Part shown: in pieces, positions 63,896 through 64,000 of the stretch | Layout: each line of letters begins with the position of its first letter | Position numbering within the stretch: the first letter of the stretch is position 1 | NCBI RefSeq assembly: GCF_051020765.1 | Contig: NC_134940.1 | Location: 15,761,712 to 15,825,711, forward strand | Source of the DNA: Lasioglossum baleicum | Taxonomy: Eukaryota; Arthropoda; Insecta; Hymenoptera; Halictidae | Direction of reading: 5' to 3' | Length of the DNA: 64,000 nucleotides | Notes under the pieces: generated by a model | What the model saw: only the letters and a program-made list of their open reading frames with translations | Database searches by the model: none | What the model was told of the DNA's origin: nothing | Made by a program: the position numbers and the translations under genes

Positions 63896-64000
63896 CTACG
63901 AGTTACAAAATATACACAAATACACTTGTTATACATTCATTTTTTTCAGAATGAAATCATATAAATTTTTTAAAATTCTGGAACCCCATTTTATCGAGAA
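63896..64000. other. Right edge, upstream part of ABCC-C
   Basis: AT-rich; reads as intron on the minus strand. The first coding exon of ABCC-C must lie further right. Confidence 0.4.

Noticed and set aside
1..64000. tRNA, rRNA, snRNA or microRNA genes
   Set aside because: I looked for clover-leaf box motifs and conserved snRNA blocks while reading and saw none I could defend; the large hairpins are better explained as foldback transposons.

Overview
The window looks like part of an insect nuclear chromosome, probably from a hymenopteran (ant, bee or wasp). The grounds are GT-AG introns in every recognisable gene, AT-rich spacers with abundant CpG, GA/CT-rich low-complexity tracts, many short non-autonomous DNA transposons, and the protein content. 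I see no bacterial, viral or organellar genes. The assignment to Hymenoptera is inference; an arthropod is well supported.

Layout. 1-10630 (minus): 5' two-thirds of osa (ARID1/BAF250 subunit of SWI/SNF), running off the left edge just after the ARID domain. 13095-14511 (plus): Gmppb, complete. 14681-17199 (minus): a short separase, tail-to-tail with Gmppb. 18407-24904 (plus): the spliceosomal protein SF3B3, complete, head-to-head with separase. 27726-31771 (plus): a single-pass membrane protein with LDL-receptor class A modules flanking a long CUB-like ectodomain. 31829-37594: gene-poor, with two adjacent foldback elements. 37595 to the right edge (minus): three tandem ABCC (MRP4 / lethal(2)03659-type) transporter genes. 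Copies A (37595-44546) and B (45488-53304) are a recent duplication; copy C (56819 to past the edge) is older and lacks its 5' end here.

I derived exon structures by hand from splice signals and phase. Every listed exon chain keeps frame: Gmppb 359 aa, separase 611 aa, SF3B3 1217 aa, LDLa/CUB protein 963 aa, ABCC-A 1410 aa, ABCC-B 1420 aa.

The genes do not form one pathway. The first five are mostly housekeeping loci (chromatin, sugar-nucleotide synthesis, sister-chromatid separation, splicing) plus a cell-surface gene. The dynamic part is the ABCC array. There, the two nucleotide-binding domains and nearby introns of copies A and B are almost identical, while the first transmembrane domains differ at about 30% of residues, a pattern expected from gene conversion. 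Other leads are a possible leaky UGA that would add a C-terminal PDZ-type motif to the LDLa/CUB protein, a start codon abutting an intron with an overlapping uORF, stop-free in-frame mini-introns in two ABCC genes, a nested MITE pair with readable target duplications, and a cluster of 10-11 bp tandem duplications in the separase/SF3B3 promoter interval.
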